DNA of 64,000 nt. Origin: Calliopum simillimum. Lineage: Eukaryota; Arthropoda; Insecta; Diptera; Lauxaniidae. The position numbers and the translations under genes are program-made. The stretch covers positions 129,169,309 to 129,233,308 of the forward strand of contig OX638368.1 in the NCBI GenBank assembly GCA_951812925.1. Direction: 5' to 3'. Shown here one piece after another: positions 22,040 to 33,149 of the stretch; position 1 is the first letter of the stretch, and each line of letters opens with the position of its first letter. Under the pieces are notes generated by a model. That model did no database searches. It saw only the letters and a list, made by a program, of their open reading frames with translations, and was not told the DNA's origin.

Positions 22040-23640
22040 CCTGAGTTACTACTATAACTAAAATTTTTATTTTGGTATAAAGTGGTCGTGGCAATTGTTG
22101 AACGAATCCCACTTTTCGTTATGCTTAAGATACTCATGATCCAGATCCGCATACCAAATTTCATCAAAATACGTTGTAGCATTTGCGAGAAATAGCATTT
22201 TATTTGTTTTACTTGTATGGGAGGTTCCACGCGCACCGGCGATATATTGCCCATTTTCAGGTCGTAGGTGCCTAATAAAAAGGAGACTCCCTACAGTTAA
22301 ATTTAAGAAGATTGCTTTAGTATTTTTTTTTTGTAGCCTATTATATTTTTGTAGGCGGTGCCACGCCTTTCATTGAGTTTTTCCAATAAAACGGCATATC
22401 GCATATTATTCCTTGTTTTTAAGGGTCACATCTCTTAAATTTTCATTAAAATTAATGGAGTCGTTTTCGAATAATATCGAATCAAAATTTTGAATGGTTA
22501 AAAAGTGGGCCTGGCACTTTCTCGGTATCACCCACTTTTGTTTATATAAAAGGCATTTGCCAGCAATAGCTGTGTACCAAATTCCATCAAAATATGTTGT
22601 ACCATTTGCGTGAGATAACATTTAACGTGTTTTACTTGTATGGGCGATTCCACGCCCATAGGCGATATTTTCTCTACATTCAGTTCGTAATGGTACCTAA
22701 TAGCAAGTAGACTACCTTACGTTAAATACAGAAAGATTGCTTTAGTAGTTTTCTTTTTAAAGCGTATTATATTTCTGTGGGCGGTGCCACGCCCTTCATC
22801 GAATTTTTCCAATATAACAGCATATCACATATTAACACTTGTTTTCAAGGGTACAATCTCTTAAATTATCATTAAAATTGTTGGAGTCGTTTTCGAGTAA
22901 TATTAAATCAAAATTTTCAACGGCTAAAAAGGGGGCGTGGTACTTCTTCGATACCGCCCACTTTTCGGTTATTATAAGGCATTAATAAGCAGTACCTACA
23001 TACCAAATTTCATTAAAATATCTTATAACATTTGCGAAAAATAGCATTTAACGTATTTGGCTTGTATGGGAGGTTCCACGCGCAATGGCAATATTTCGCC
23101 CACTTTCAGAACAGAGATGCCTTTTTGCAATTACGCACCTCACAGTTAATTTCAGAATGTTTGATTTATTAGTTTTCTTTTTATACCGTTTTATATTTTT
23201 GTGAGCGGTGCCACGCCCTTCAACGAGTTTTCCCAATATAACGGCATATCACATATTAATCCTTGTTTGCAGAGGTAACATCTCCTAAATTTTCATCAAA
23301 ATTGTTGGAGTCGTTTTCGAGTAATATTGAATCAAAATTTTCAAGGGTTGAAAAGTGGGCGTGGCACTTCTTCGATCCCGTTCACTTTTTGTCCGTTTTG
23401 AGGTATTATTAACCCGTACCCGCTCACCAAATTTCATCCAAATACCTTGTATAATTTGCGAGTTATGACTGAATCAAATTTAAAATTTAATGCGATGCCA
23501 CGCCCTCTGGTGAGCATTTACAAAGTTCAAACCTAGCTCATTCTTCATTGTAAGCTAATATCTAACACTACTCCAAGTTTCATTAAAATCGCTGTAGCCG
23601 TTTTCGAGAAAAAATATTGGCACAGAAATAAGTACAAAGA
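22040..23640. repeat. Tandem array, about 425-bp period, three full copies plus ends
   Basis: The landmark GGCGGTGCCACGCC lies at 22354 and 22780, and AGCGGTGCCACGCC at 23204, giving spacings of 426 and 424 bp. Other landmarks (CCAAATTTCATCAAAATA, GGAGTCGTTTTCGAGTAATA, AAAAGTGGGCGTGGCAC, CTTGTATGGGAGGTTCCACG) keep the same spacing. The array belongs to the CGTGGCAC-type fly repeats. Partial units flank it to about 22040 and 23640. Short frames inside are repeat translations. Confidence 0.8.
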
Positions 23641-24750
23641 AACAAAAAAACAAAAAAACAAACATACAATTTTAGCTCGTATAAGAAGAGAAGATGCACA
23701 CTGAAACTTTAATTCCGCTGACTTTTCTTCTAAAGCCTATGAATTGAAAATTTTCTCATTTTGTCTCATGCTGTGGGCAGATGTTGGTCTGTTATTGGTC
23801 ACTCATTGCTCTACATCATCATTTTTAACTAATGATTCGCAGAGAAGGATAATCGATGTTGTATATAATATTCTGCATGAACTAGATGCAGGACTAACTT
23901 GTAATATATTGTGGCTTCTTGTTTTTATTATTGGCTTAGGAACCACTTTGCTCGAGGATGAGGCTTAAGAAATCACATGATAGTACAACAAATTTGAACT
24001 ATTATCAACACCGCCATTGCTCTATATACTGGGTCATGTTAATTGGCATCATCAAATGCAGCTTCAAAGTATCGATATGGAACTTGTAGGTCTTATTCGC
24101 GAATTAATCTTTACAAGAATATTTGGTCCATAATTGGACTATGAAAGTATTAGGGCGAAGGCGAAAACCACATTTAACGATCCATTCAGTAGGGATAATC
24201 AGTCAACTCGCAAAAAATTCCGCAATATTTTTTGCTCCGCAGTTTGGGTCAAAGAGACACAGCTTTATTTACGAAGTTTCCGAAGTTTTGGTGTGTCGAT
24301 TTCACCTGAGTACTTACAGCGTAATAAAAACTTTTTAATAAGTACTAGTATAATAACCAAACTAACCTACTATCATTTCATTCGTAGAAACTATGTAATA
24401 AGAATGAAAATTATTTGTGGTTTTAAAAAAAACACTTTATTTTTTTTTAATTTGAAATAAGTTAAGTTTCAGTTGAATAAAAATAACCGGAAATAGATGC
24501 CACCTTCTGGTAGCTAGCGAAACTAAGATTTCTAATCAATATATTCACAATGGAGTTTGACTTAACCCTAAAAATATACTTAAAAAAAAACAATACTTTA
24601 GTTTTGTACAACAAAGGAAATAGTACATACACAAACCTTCTCATAAAAAAAACGACAGATTAAGAAGCAACCAGAGTTCAAAACTGGTTATTTAGATTTT
24701 TCGTTACTTGTCAAATTTTTAATTATTTGTCACATTTTTCGTTGTTTTGT
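23641..24750. other. No supported gene; two unrecognised frames
   Basis: Frames at 23744-23968 (hydrophobic, ending LLEDEA) and 24134-24460 (with FSRDNQSTRKKFRNIF) have some protein-like character, but there is no family match, splice logic or repeat support. They may be scraps of old transposons. Nothing else is seen. Confidence 0.3.
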
Positions 24751-24794
24751 CAACGACGTATATATTTTTTTTTTTTTTTCATATACGTCGTTGA
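24751..24794. repeat. Short perfect hairpin around a T-run
   Basis: CAACGACGTATAT is followed by about 17 T/C bases and then ATATACGTCGTTG. The 13-bp arms and T-rich loop could extrude as a cruciform. It may be a collapsed MITE. Confidence 0.6.
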
Positions 24795-24865
24795 TGCTAT
24801 GTTAAGTTCTATTAAACAATAGTATAATCAGTGTTGTTTCAGTGTAGTATGGCAACATCAACTGT

Positions 24866-24975
24866 TAAATAAATTAAGCACTCACTACTTTATTGCTGCT
24901 TTTTTCCATACGTTTCTCAGAATGCTTAAATGCTTAATCAAACACTGAAAACTGTCGTTTAAGACACAGTTATTA
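24866..24975. repeat. Dispersed repeat, copy 1
   Basis: TTAAGCACT, GTTTCTCAGAA, GCTTAATCAAACACTGAAAA, CTGTCGT and AGACACAG appear in the same order as at 26460-26565, with small insertions. The class is unknown. Confidence 0.5.
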
Positions 24976-25152
24976 TTGCTCTTCCTTTTTAATGAAGACT
25001 TATAGCCTGTTTCCACCAAAGATTGTGGATTGTGTTTGAACTGGGACTTGACGAGTATCTTTCTAATTTGGCACAAAGAGATTTTAATCCGTATTTTTTA
25101 ATAGTCTAATATTTACTATCTAATATTCTAATTGTAATATGATTTTCCATAG

Positions 25153-25407
25153 CACAATGCGATTTTGCTTAAATCCAGTCTAGCGTTTTTTAAAACCGTA
25201 AATCAGGAACTTAATGAAAAATATTGTAATATCATTGATCAAATTCCTACAGACTATTTTAATTCAATCAACGGATTTGATACGAGTACCTTTTTAAAAT
25301 TGAAAAGTATACAGCAAAAGTTTGCAGCCGAAACAAAACTGATTCAAGAAAATCTCCAACGTTTGGAAAAAAAAAATTCCAAAGCGGACAAGGACAATGA
25401 GAATTAG
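25153..25407 (+). CDS. Candidate terminal exon of a small coiled-coil-like protein
   Basis: After the acceptor TTTTCCATAG a phase-0 frame encodes 84 residues and a stop. It runs HNAILLKSSLAFFKTVNQEL, then NEKYCNIIDQIPTDYFNSIN, then FLKLKSIQQKFAAETKLIQE, and ends NLQRLEKKNSKADKDNEN. The helix-rich, charged sequence with heptad-like L/I spacing in the last 45 residues suggests a small helical subunit. It has no transmembrane segment or signal peptide. Joined to 7709-7741 it gives 95 residues. It differs from the surrounding repeat translations in its balanced composition. I do not know its family and assign no function. A MITE starts 18 bp after the stop, presumably in the 3' UTR. Confidence 0.45.
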   Translation, partial: HNAILLKSSLAFFKTVNQELNEKYCNIIDQIPTDYFNSINGFDTSTFLKLKSIQQKFAAETKLIQENLQRLEKKNSKADKDNEN

Positions 25408-25425
25408 CATTATTTTATTGAAAAT

Positions 25426-25812
25426 ATATCAGTGGACTTTTGACAAAACAACCTAACTCGAGATAAGACAATTCTCCAGGATTTTAGTCCTAAAAATAAG
25501 ATTTAAATACGCTTCTACTGATGTAATCGCCATGTCTCTATGATTTCTTGTTCCAGAGATATAAGGGTGTCCCAAAGTTCACGCAAGATTTGAACTTAGC
25601 GCCATTCGTGCGGTGATGTGTCATGAACCAAAAGAAAAAAATAATTTGACAGCTGACATTTTAAGATTAGTAAAAATGTATGGAAAGTGGAGATTTAACG
25701 CTGCATTAACGAAACTGAGCCACATTATTGAAAAGTAGTTAATCAGTTTTTAGGCTCTCCTGAAAAATTGCCAATTTCGAGTTAAGTTGTTTTGTCAAAA
25801 GTCCACAGATAT
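25426..25812. mobile_element. 387-bp MITE directly after the candidate small gene
   Basis: The left arm ATATCAGTGGACTTTTGACA plus AAACAACCTAACTCGA pairs with the right arm TTTCGAGTTAAGTTGTTTTG plus TCAAAAGTCCACAGATAT. Arms are about 60 bp with a few mismatches. The inside has no coding sequence. There is no unambiguous target duplication. Confidence 0.7.
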
Positions 25813-25859
25813 TATAAATGTACATACATACATACATGAAAATCGAATTATGTATATGT

Positions 25860-26040
25860 GACCCGTTTATTTTGAAAGTGGGGCAAGTTGCAAAAGTAAT
25901 TACATAATTTGAATTGTCTGACACATTGTTAGAAATTAATAAAATTGGTCTGTTTTCACGAAAGGTTTACTTAATGGTGAGGAATTGATGGCAAAAGCTA
26001 AAAAAAATTATATCGGTCGAAAAACCGATTATTTTGGCTA
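25860..26040. mobile_element. Partial copy of the AAAAGTAATGTCA MITE family
   Basis: Starts CCCGTTTATTTTGAAAGTGG, then GGCAAGTTGCAAAAGTAATT, the same order as the left arm of the full copy at 4173-4389 with a more consensus-like middle. The TTGTTAGAAATTAATAAAAT segment is shared with the copy at 43.5 kb. The right end is not clear. Confidence 0.6.
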
Positions 26041-26459
26041 GGGCTTGGACTTTGATGCGCTTAAAAACATCAAAAAATTTCCTTAAAAATTTAAAAACTT
26101 TAAAAACCCTAAAAATGCCCTGAAGGAATAAAAAATATACCCTAAAAATATAAAATCCGTCCATATTTTCAAATTTTCAAGAGTAAACAACCTTTTTTCT
26201 ATTCTTGGTTAAAATGTTGTTTTACACCGAAAAACTTCTTTCCATTTCTGCACTGAAAGGAAAAATGTCGTTAGCATACAAAACACTTCAAATAATTTTT
26301 TGAAAACATTCCCACCAGCATTACCGTGCACTGCGCTAAACTTTTCTTTTTACTTTTAATAAAAGCGATTCCATTTTCCAAAGTCAATGATGCTGACTTA
26401 TGGTATGGCGCTTTATTTTATAATTGAAAATTAATTAATGATTAAACACGCAAATTTAT

Positions 26460-26570
26460 CTGTGTTAAATTAAGCACTTTAGTTTTTGCTTTCCCGTTGC
26501 TTTCCCATAGGTTTCTCAGAAAGGGCTTAATTAAACACTGAAAACTGTCGTCTAAAACACAGCTAATGTT
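26460..26570. repeat. Dispersed repeat, copy 2
   Basis: Matches 24866-24975 in the same orientation, including AAACACTGAAAACTGTCGT. It stops just before the left end of the 26575-28964 element. Confidence 0.5.
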
Positions 26571-26574
26571 TTTA

Positions 26575-28964
26575 AAAGGCGGTACAGACTATCGATCATG
26601 TTCGTCAGTTTTGCTCAATTTAAGCATGTTTGCGTGTGTGGCCGCAATTTTGCGTCAGTCATGAGTCAACCACAAAAATTTTTGTGATTGGGTCACAGTC
26701 AGCGGCCATATTTGTTCTTGACTGATAGTGTGTACCAAAAATTATCAGTCAAGCGGTATTTCTGCAGCGTGAAGATGGATGGAGAAAGTGAATTTTCAAA
26801 AGAATTATTTGTTGTTATGAAATGTAACGTTGCCTCTGGGATACGTCCAGAGCATATGATTCGGGATATAAGAAACAGGGCATACGAAGAGCTGCAAAAA
26901 TTATGCAAAAATATATAAAAAAATTTCTTTTGAAGACGTAAAAAAGAAAATAAATACAATTCGATCATCATACAGGAGAGAATTAAAAAAATAAGGAAAT
27001 CAGAGTCTTCAAGTGCCAGTGCCGATAATCTGTACCAAAGCAGACACATCGCCTTTCCCATTTGCTCCTCTTTTTATGTATATTATGTCTTTTAGCAAGC
27101 GGAACAACTAATGATGCGCACCCAATTTTCTTTTATTCCATTTGTACTACACAAATTTTATAGCTTGACTAACGCACAAAGGGGTATTGTATGCGCTTTT
27201 ACGCATTTAATTGAAAAAAAAAATGTTTGAAGTACCGGCTTTTTTTTGATACCGTTTTAAAGATAATTAAATTCTACGTCACAAACAATAAAAATTGTTG
27301 ACCTACCATTACTAGTAAAAAAGTTATATGCGGTTGAAGATCAACTTTTTTTGCTTTCGTTCGCGCGCTGTGAAAAATTTGAATTTTTTGGCCTTTTTAA
27401 AGTACATTTTTATTAAAAAAAAAGTTTTTTGTGGAAAAAGTTTTAATGGAACCTTTAACTTCAGGTAATTGTGGTTCTTACTACATAAAATTTTTTTTGA
27501 GTTAATGTTTAAAAAATTTTGTTTTATATATATTAAATATGTGTTAAAAAATTAAAGTTTTTTATTATTCAAGTGGAGTTAAAGTATTTTAAGTTGTGCA
27601 AGGTTTTCATCTTGTTATAATTTTCTTTAACTATAGACTGTCCATAATAAGTGTTAAAAATTTGGTTGTGCCATGTTTTGCTCCTTCGGAACTATCAAAC
27701 TTTTTGTGAGAGAACTCCAGTCGCTATAATTACAAGAAGCAAGTGCAGCCACCAACAATGCAATGATTTTTTTCCTTTCGTTTTGTTTTTCTTCTTAAAT
27801 TTTAGTGGACCCTTTTAGTTCAGGTATTTTTGTAATACAAAAGTGGTTTTTGTTATGTGAAAAAGTGTTTTGTTATATTTAAATTTTTTTTTTTGTTCGT
27901 TAGTTTAAAATTAAGTGCATTTTGGCTATATACATAGACATATAGTCGTTCCAAAAGTGAGCTCAAACAAAAATGTTTTGATTTTAATAAAGAGTAGACA
28001 TTTAAGTTACTTTTTATGAAAAAAAGGGTTGCGGGTTTTTGCGCGGCTGTGAGAAATTTTAATTTTTCTAAGGCAAACTGACATGTCCAATATGTATGAA
28101 AGTGGAGCAAAAAATAAATAAAAAGTTAAATACAGACATATAGACAGATAATTACCACCAAAAATCTGCAGAGGGTGTCAATAAAGTACGCTGAGTTTTT
28201 AAAAATTTTTGAAGGTCATTAAGAGGTCGCTCATCGCCGTTTTATGCAAAATCTCGGCTTAGTACAGTTTTTATTTTATTACGATTTAAAAAACGCTCGG
28301 AATGAGTCATCCGATATATCAAATTTTTTGTCTTGAGTCAAGGTATATAAAAACATTATATCTCGAATTTCAAATTATTCATATATTGTTGTTTTAGACA
28401 AAAAACCGAAAGAAAACATATTTTCGATATTTCGGCCTGCTGTAAAACTCTTGAACTACATCTTGGAAAAAAAAGTTTTTCATAAGTTTATCATAAAATC
28501 ATACAAGAAACAATTTTCTATTGCATCTTAACCCATTATATCCTGTTTTTATGGGTCTTCTTGATCCTTTTTTCCAAAAACTTGGTTAAAATGCGTTAAA
28601 AAGTTCTACAAAAAAAATTTCACTAGGATTCACCTAAGACAGAAATTCTTAAAACTTCAGAATAGTGCGTAAAAAATTCGATGACAATATTTAATTTCCG
28701 TTTTTTATTGCTTTAAAAAAATTTCACTACATAATGTACAACTGCATAAGTTTTCTACTTTTTTATGCATAATTAACTAAAAAAATAAGTTATTATATCC
28801 CTCAATAGTCTGGATGAATTAATAGCGTGTTTTGGTATCTAATACCACACTGTGTGACGGTTTAAACTTCGAACATGAATGATAGTTTGACCGCTACCAA
28901 CAATCATTCAAAACTGAAAAAGTTTTGACTGACGAGCATGAACGCGAGTCTTTACCCCCTTTGA
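26575..28964. mobile_element. 2.4-kb DNA element with MADF remnant (PIF/Harbinger-like)
   Basis: The left end AAAGGCGGTACAGACTATCG and its continuation ATCATGTTCGTCAG pair with the right end CTGACGAGCATGAACGCGAG plus TCTTTACCCCCTTT. The inverted repeats are about 38 bp at roughly 75-80 percent. A MADF-domain remnant lies just inside the left end. Second ORFs with MADF or Myb-like domains are typical of PIF/Harbinger elements; the catalytic ORF is not recognisable here. The inside from 27.1 to 28.9 kb is AT-rich with partial repeats of GGACCYTTTAGTTCAGGTA. The target duplication is unclear. Confidence 0.5.
26775..27115 (+). pseudogene. MADF-domain protein remnant
   Basis: An ATG at 26775 opens MDGESEFSKELFVVMKCN. 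After a damaged stretch the pieces NRAYEELQKLCKN, FEDVKKKINTIRSSYRRELK, KIRKSESSSASADNLYQ and a final QAEQLM appear in different frames. In order these match the MADF DNA-binding domain (Adf-1/MADF family): a helix with AYEEL, then VKKKxxxIRSSYRRELKK, then xDNLYQxRHxAF. At least two frameshifts and a stop near 26916 break it. It was probably the DNA-binding subunit of the surrounding DNA transposon. Confidence 0.6.
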
Positions 28965-30255
28965 AGTATTGACGAAAAACTGCAGTTTTGCGATAGTCAT
29001 TGGGAATAACATTAGGTATCATCAAATCAAATTTTTTTTTTCCAATGATATTAATTTACTCAAAGGCTCTGGCACCAGGCTTAATTTGTTGGATTTTAGT
29101 ATTGAATTCTTGGGCTTGATGTAGTTCAATTTGCTCTTTTATTAAAGTTTGGGAAAGATTTATTAGCGTTGATAGCAATTGGTATTCAGCTTTTTTCTAT
29201 TGAAATTTCTGTTGTAATTAATTCAAGTTCTTTTTGATGTTTTGAAATCTTATCTTTTGACGCGAGATGGCAGCTCTTTTAAATTTTTCAAACATCTCCA
29301 GGCTAGAATTTTTGCAATGAAGTTGGACTCAATTCACTTTAGTTATTGTGAATTTGATAAATGCGCCGCACCTTTTCTTTCACAGGTGCAAAAGAGACAA
29401 ACTGTGTGTTGTCGGAAGAATTGTTCCGAAATATTTAGCCGTTAGAAAGAGATAGTTAGAAACGCTTTGAAAACTAAACCAAAAATTTCAGAGAAAAATA
29501 AATCGGAAAACCAACACAAAGCAACAACAGAAAAATTCACTAAAACATAGTGGAAATAGTAGACGAAAAGAATTTTCGCTGAGAATTTTTTCATGCAGAA
29601 GGGAAAACTGCACGCGATTTTTTAAATTTTCACCGAAAAAATAGTGAAAATTGACGTAAGAAATTGTAAAAATCTATTAGAAGATAAAATATAAAAGTGA
29701 GTGAAGTTAAAAACGAAAAGAAAATTGCCGAAAATTTATAATTTTAACAATTAGAAAAAATTTGCACGGCGGCGAATAAAATGTGAAAAAGAGAAAAAAA
29801 TTTGTGTGGAGCTCTATAGAAAAAAAAGAAGATTCAAGTGAAGTGTTGAAGAAAAAAAGTGCAAATTCAGACAAATTTTAATTAAATTTCCATATAAATG
29901 AAAGTTTTACGAGTAAATAGCAAAATCTGGAAAAGGGGGATTTTTCCCATTGACGCTTCATAAAGTTTTCGCAACGACGAAATCTGAAAACGCCGTGTTT
30001 GTCACTGCGGCAGCATTCAGCGAAGTCAAATTAGTGTTGCCAGACAAAAATTGGTATTCACGGTAGTTTTAGAGAAAAATTTTTAAGTGATTTACTCTGG
30101 ATGCTCACATAATTAATGTTAATTAACGTGAAACTAACGTTCCAATTCCACTCCAAGTCAATGCATTACAGAATCAGGTTCTAATTTCTAGACAGTATAA
30201 TATTGAAGAGTTCTAATTTCTGATCGTATACTTTTACTATATTTTTTAAAGGAAA
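28965..30255. other. Non-coding DNA, with an A-rich leader-like part at 29.4-30.0 kb
   Basis: No protein signal is seen. From about 29400 to 29990 the + strand becomes strongly A-rich with many GAAAA and AAGTG words, similar to fly 5' untranslated exons. It could be a distal non-coding first exon of Fmr1 or just low-complexity DNA. No clear donor could be assigned. Confidence 0.25.
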
Positions 30256-30619
30256 TGTCTATACGGGGCGTTCCGCGTACGCGAAAGCTCCTCTCTCTCT
30301 CTCAATTTACTCAATTAGCGTACGCGAAACTCAATTAGCGTACGCGAAATCCAGTGAAGTTTTTTCCCCCGGGGAACTTGATTAATTCATGTACTGATCC
30401 GCGGCCGAAGGCCGCCGCGAAGCCGGTGTCGGATTTTTGGGAGTTTTAAATCCTGAGCTGCGGCCGCAGGCCGCCCACTTACCCCTACTTTTATGTAAAA
30501 TTACTGTTGTAACGAAAATGCGTCCCGGGGGAAAAAACTTCACTGGATTTCGCGTACGCTAATTGAGTAAAATGAGAGAGAGAGGAGCTTTCGCGTACGC
30601 GGGCCGCCCCGTATAGACA
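30256..30619. mobile_element. 364-bp GC-rich inverted-repeat element
   Basis: The ends TGTCTATACGGGGCG and CGCCCCGTATAGACA are inverted repeats whose match continues inward for about 110 bp: GCGTACGCGAAAGCTCCTCT, a (CT)n/(GA)n run, AATTAGCGTACGCGAAA and CCAGTGAAGTTTTTTCCCCC. The loop holds GC-rich palindromes (GCGGCCGAAGGCCGC, GCGGCCGCAGGCCGC). It stands out sharply from the AT-rich surroundings. No coding frame and no exact target duplication are seen. Confidence 0.75.
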
Positions 30620-30791
30620 GACTCTTTTTTAAATATGAATGCCAATTTTTTAGTAGCAATATCATTGTAAATCTTGGCTTGGGTGGTCTGGCCTTGGGAA
30701 TAACCAGAGCATCTTCTGTTTTTTCCTCAGGAAAATTTTGTATCTAAAGTCGGTTTAGGTAACCAAAGAGGAAAACTAAAGTAAAGATACT

Positions 30792-31173
30792 AGCCGTGTT
30801 TTTTTTGACGCGTATATACAATTGTGGATACCTTCGAATTGCGATAACTTTTGAACGGTGAGTCGTACGATAAAAAGTCCAAGGGTCTTTTTCAAGGAGA
30901 ACCACATGCTCTACAAATAATTTTAATCTTTTGTAAAAAAAAAATAATTATTTAGAAGTTATTTAAAAAAAGTGATTTTTTGCCGTTTATCGGCGCTAAC
31001 CAGTTTTTATAAAATACCTCCTTAAAAATAAATTTTTTTAAATATAAAATGAAAGAGAACGTGATTCTCCATAAAAAAGTTTCTTAGAGTTCTATTGTGT
31101 GACTTACTGTTCATGAGTTATCGCAATTTGAAGGTATCCACAATTGTATATACGCGTCAAAAAAAACACGGCT
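30792..31173. mobile_element. 382-bp MITE with 3-bp ACT duplication
   Basis: The ends AGCCGTGTTTTTTTTGACGC and GCGTCAAAAAAAACACGGCT are perfect inverted repeats. The match continues for about 75 bp (GTATATACAATTGTGGATAC, CTTCRAATTGCGATAAC). ACT precedes (30789-30791) and follows (31174-31176). A 3-bp duplication could mean PIF/Harbinger mobilisation, but this is tentative. The inner TGAACGGTGAGTC phrase is shared with 5.89 kb. Confidence 0.75.
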
Positions 31174-31680
31174 ACTAACTATGCAGAGTTTATTCACACT
31201 TGCAACCAAGTAGTTTAGTAACGGTTCATTCCCCGTTTTTGCATACACATACATATCTGTAAAAATGCCTAAATATGATGTATCCGAATTTATTCATAAA
31301 ACGTATAAATAAACAAACATTCCTATTTTTTTATTTTTTTTTAAATGTAACACTTTAGGGGATAACCCTTTGACACTTGGTGTGTTGCTTTGAAAGGGGA
31401 GACAGTAAAGTGGAAAAGAGGTCGACATATTGAGCGGCGTGTTGCTTAAAAATTAGTTAATTATTTTGGCGTTACAATGACATTGTTAGTGGTCTGTATC
31501 AAGTGTTATGCCTTTGAACTTCATAACACTTTAATAATCATGGTTTAGCTCAAATGGTGTATTTTCCTAGCACAACTGGAAAGCTCAATCTGGCGCTAAT
31601 TGGTTCGTTAAAACCTCCAGAAAATAAAGGAGAGTTCAAGGAAATAATTAGGAGAAAAGGAAATAGGTAAAGTGTTTTAC
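31174..31680. other. Non-coding DNA
   Basis: No gene is seen. The text leads into the tRNA-like segment below. Confidence 0.35.
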
Positions 31681-31757
31681 CATGCCTGAATCGAACCCGG
31701 AACCTTTGGGTTGTTAGCACAGTACACACCAGTGCGCCACAAAGTCCGCCAGTTTTC
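31681..31757 (-). repeat. tRNA-like SINE head (pol III boxes), minus strand
   Basis: On the minus strand TGGCGCACTGG resembles an A box and, 33 bp later, GGTTCCGGGTTCGATTCAGG contains a near-consensus B box (GGTTCGANNC). The arms do not fold into a proper acceptor stem, so a functional tRNA is unlikely and a tRNA-derived SINE or tRNA pseudogene is preferred. The AT-rich text toward 31350 may be its body. Confidence 0.5.
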
Positions 31758-32640
31758 GAGACATTTACACGTTTTATGGAGAACCCCTAATGAGAATTGA
31801 AAAGCTTTTTACAAAAACAAGTTTAGTCAAAAATTTTTCAAATAACATGAGTTTTTAGGTCTGGTGACTTTCAATTTAACAATTGAGCTTATAAAATCAG
31901 CGAAAAATTACGATTTCCACAAAAACTATATAAAATACCGAAGTCCATACAGTTCTATTTCGCCTAAAATTGTTTGTTTTTGTTAAAAGCCCTTGCATGA
32001 TTTGCCGGGCCTGTAATTTGAAATCACTTAAGTTCGCGTAATTTTTTCAATAATTTTCTGTAATACTCATGTAATAAAACTAATTCTTGTATCGAAAATC
32101 AAGTAATGCTGATCTGTCACCAAAAATGACTTAGCTCTGAAACTTTGAAATTATGTAAGTCAGCTAATTTAATAATTTTTTTTAATCTTGGCTATTTTTG
32201 AAAAACGAACTACTCAAAACTGAAGGATTACAGAGTTTGGCTATTTTCGACCAAATGGCACCCCGTAACTTTGACAATTAACATTAAATGTAATTAAAAA
32301 CAATCCAAATGGAAGATAAATATTAAGAAGAAAATGAAAAACAACTTTAATTTTACTGCTTATGACATTTACTGTCAAAAATTAAACTCTTTCAGCTGAT
32401 GAAAACGTGTAGGATTTAACGATGCGATTTGCAAACGTGTTATTACAGAATGTACAATTTTATAAACAGTTCAATAGTTGTGCAACTCATTAATTTTAAA
32501 ATAATATTTATTTTCAAATCACCTTATCGCCATAATACGACCAACATAATAATGCAATCAGCGTTGGAAATCTATTCAATCGGAGATTAACCATTTTACC
32601 ATTAAGAAAATTAATACAAATAAAAAAATGATACCTGGCA
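31758..32640. other. Non-coding DNA upstream of Fmr1
   Basis: No protein signal and no clear element ends. It may contain the Fmr1 promoter, but no core promoter motif could be fixed. Confidence 0.35.
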
Positions 32641-33149
32641 ACACTATTTTTGACTATAGCTTAAATTATTTTTTCTATGCAAATTCTGTGTAATTGAAAG
32701 AAAAAAGAAGAAAAAATTGTTTTTACTTTTATTTTAGACAGAAAAAAAGGTGAATTTTTGTGACAATTTCTAATAATTTCTCATTTTCTACTTTTTTCTT
32801 GAAATTTAAGGAGCGGTAAACAAAGCAGCGCAGCAACATCATAACAACAACAACAACAAAGTATTCTATAAGAAATTTGAAGACTGAACGGTGTGACAGC
32901 AGCGACAGTGACAGCGGCAGCAGCATCGTTTACACTAGAAAAGTAGAAATAGACATAAAAGAAGAAGAGCAGTAACCGCATTTGCAGCCGACGACGAAAA
33001 CGAAGAAGTCTCGAGCAGCGCAGCGGAGGAGTCAGAAAAACGAGAAGAAGCAAAAAGAAAATTCTTCTTTTTGGACTTTTGCTTTGCTTTTCTTTGTTGT
33101 TTCGCTGATTCGCAGTGTGGAAAAAGTTCCGACGGCATAAATTAACAAA
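32641..33149 (+). promoter_or_regulatory. Fmr1: Fmr1 5' untranslated leader (proximal)
   Basis: The sequence before the Fmr1 ATG is rich in GCAGCG, CAACAACAA and GAAGAAG words (32810-33060), which is typical of fly leaders. It includes a CAACAACAACAACAAC run near 32842. There is no CGG repeat of the kind found in the human FMR1 leader. TAAATTAACAAAATGG at the start shows an in-frame TAA at 33138-33140, so translation cannot begin further upstream in this exon. The transcription start is not fixed. Confidence 0.5.

Noticed and set aside
23744..24460. Two protein-like frames near 24 kb
   Set aside because: No family, no splice logic, no matching neighbour. Kept only as unrecognised text.
25555..25600. 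Possible mariner end (GGGTGTCCCAAAGTTCACGC)
   Set aside because: No partner end and no transposase. It lies inside the 25426-25812 MITE loop.
32729..33138. Minus-strand frames opposite the Fmr1 leader
   Set aside because: Low-complexity translations (L/S/A/F-rich) of GCAGCG and GAAGAAG repeats in the leader.
32641..33149. CGG repeat expansion tract like human FMR1
   Set aside because: The leader has CAA and GCAGCG words but no CGG run.
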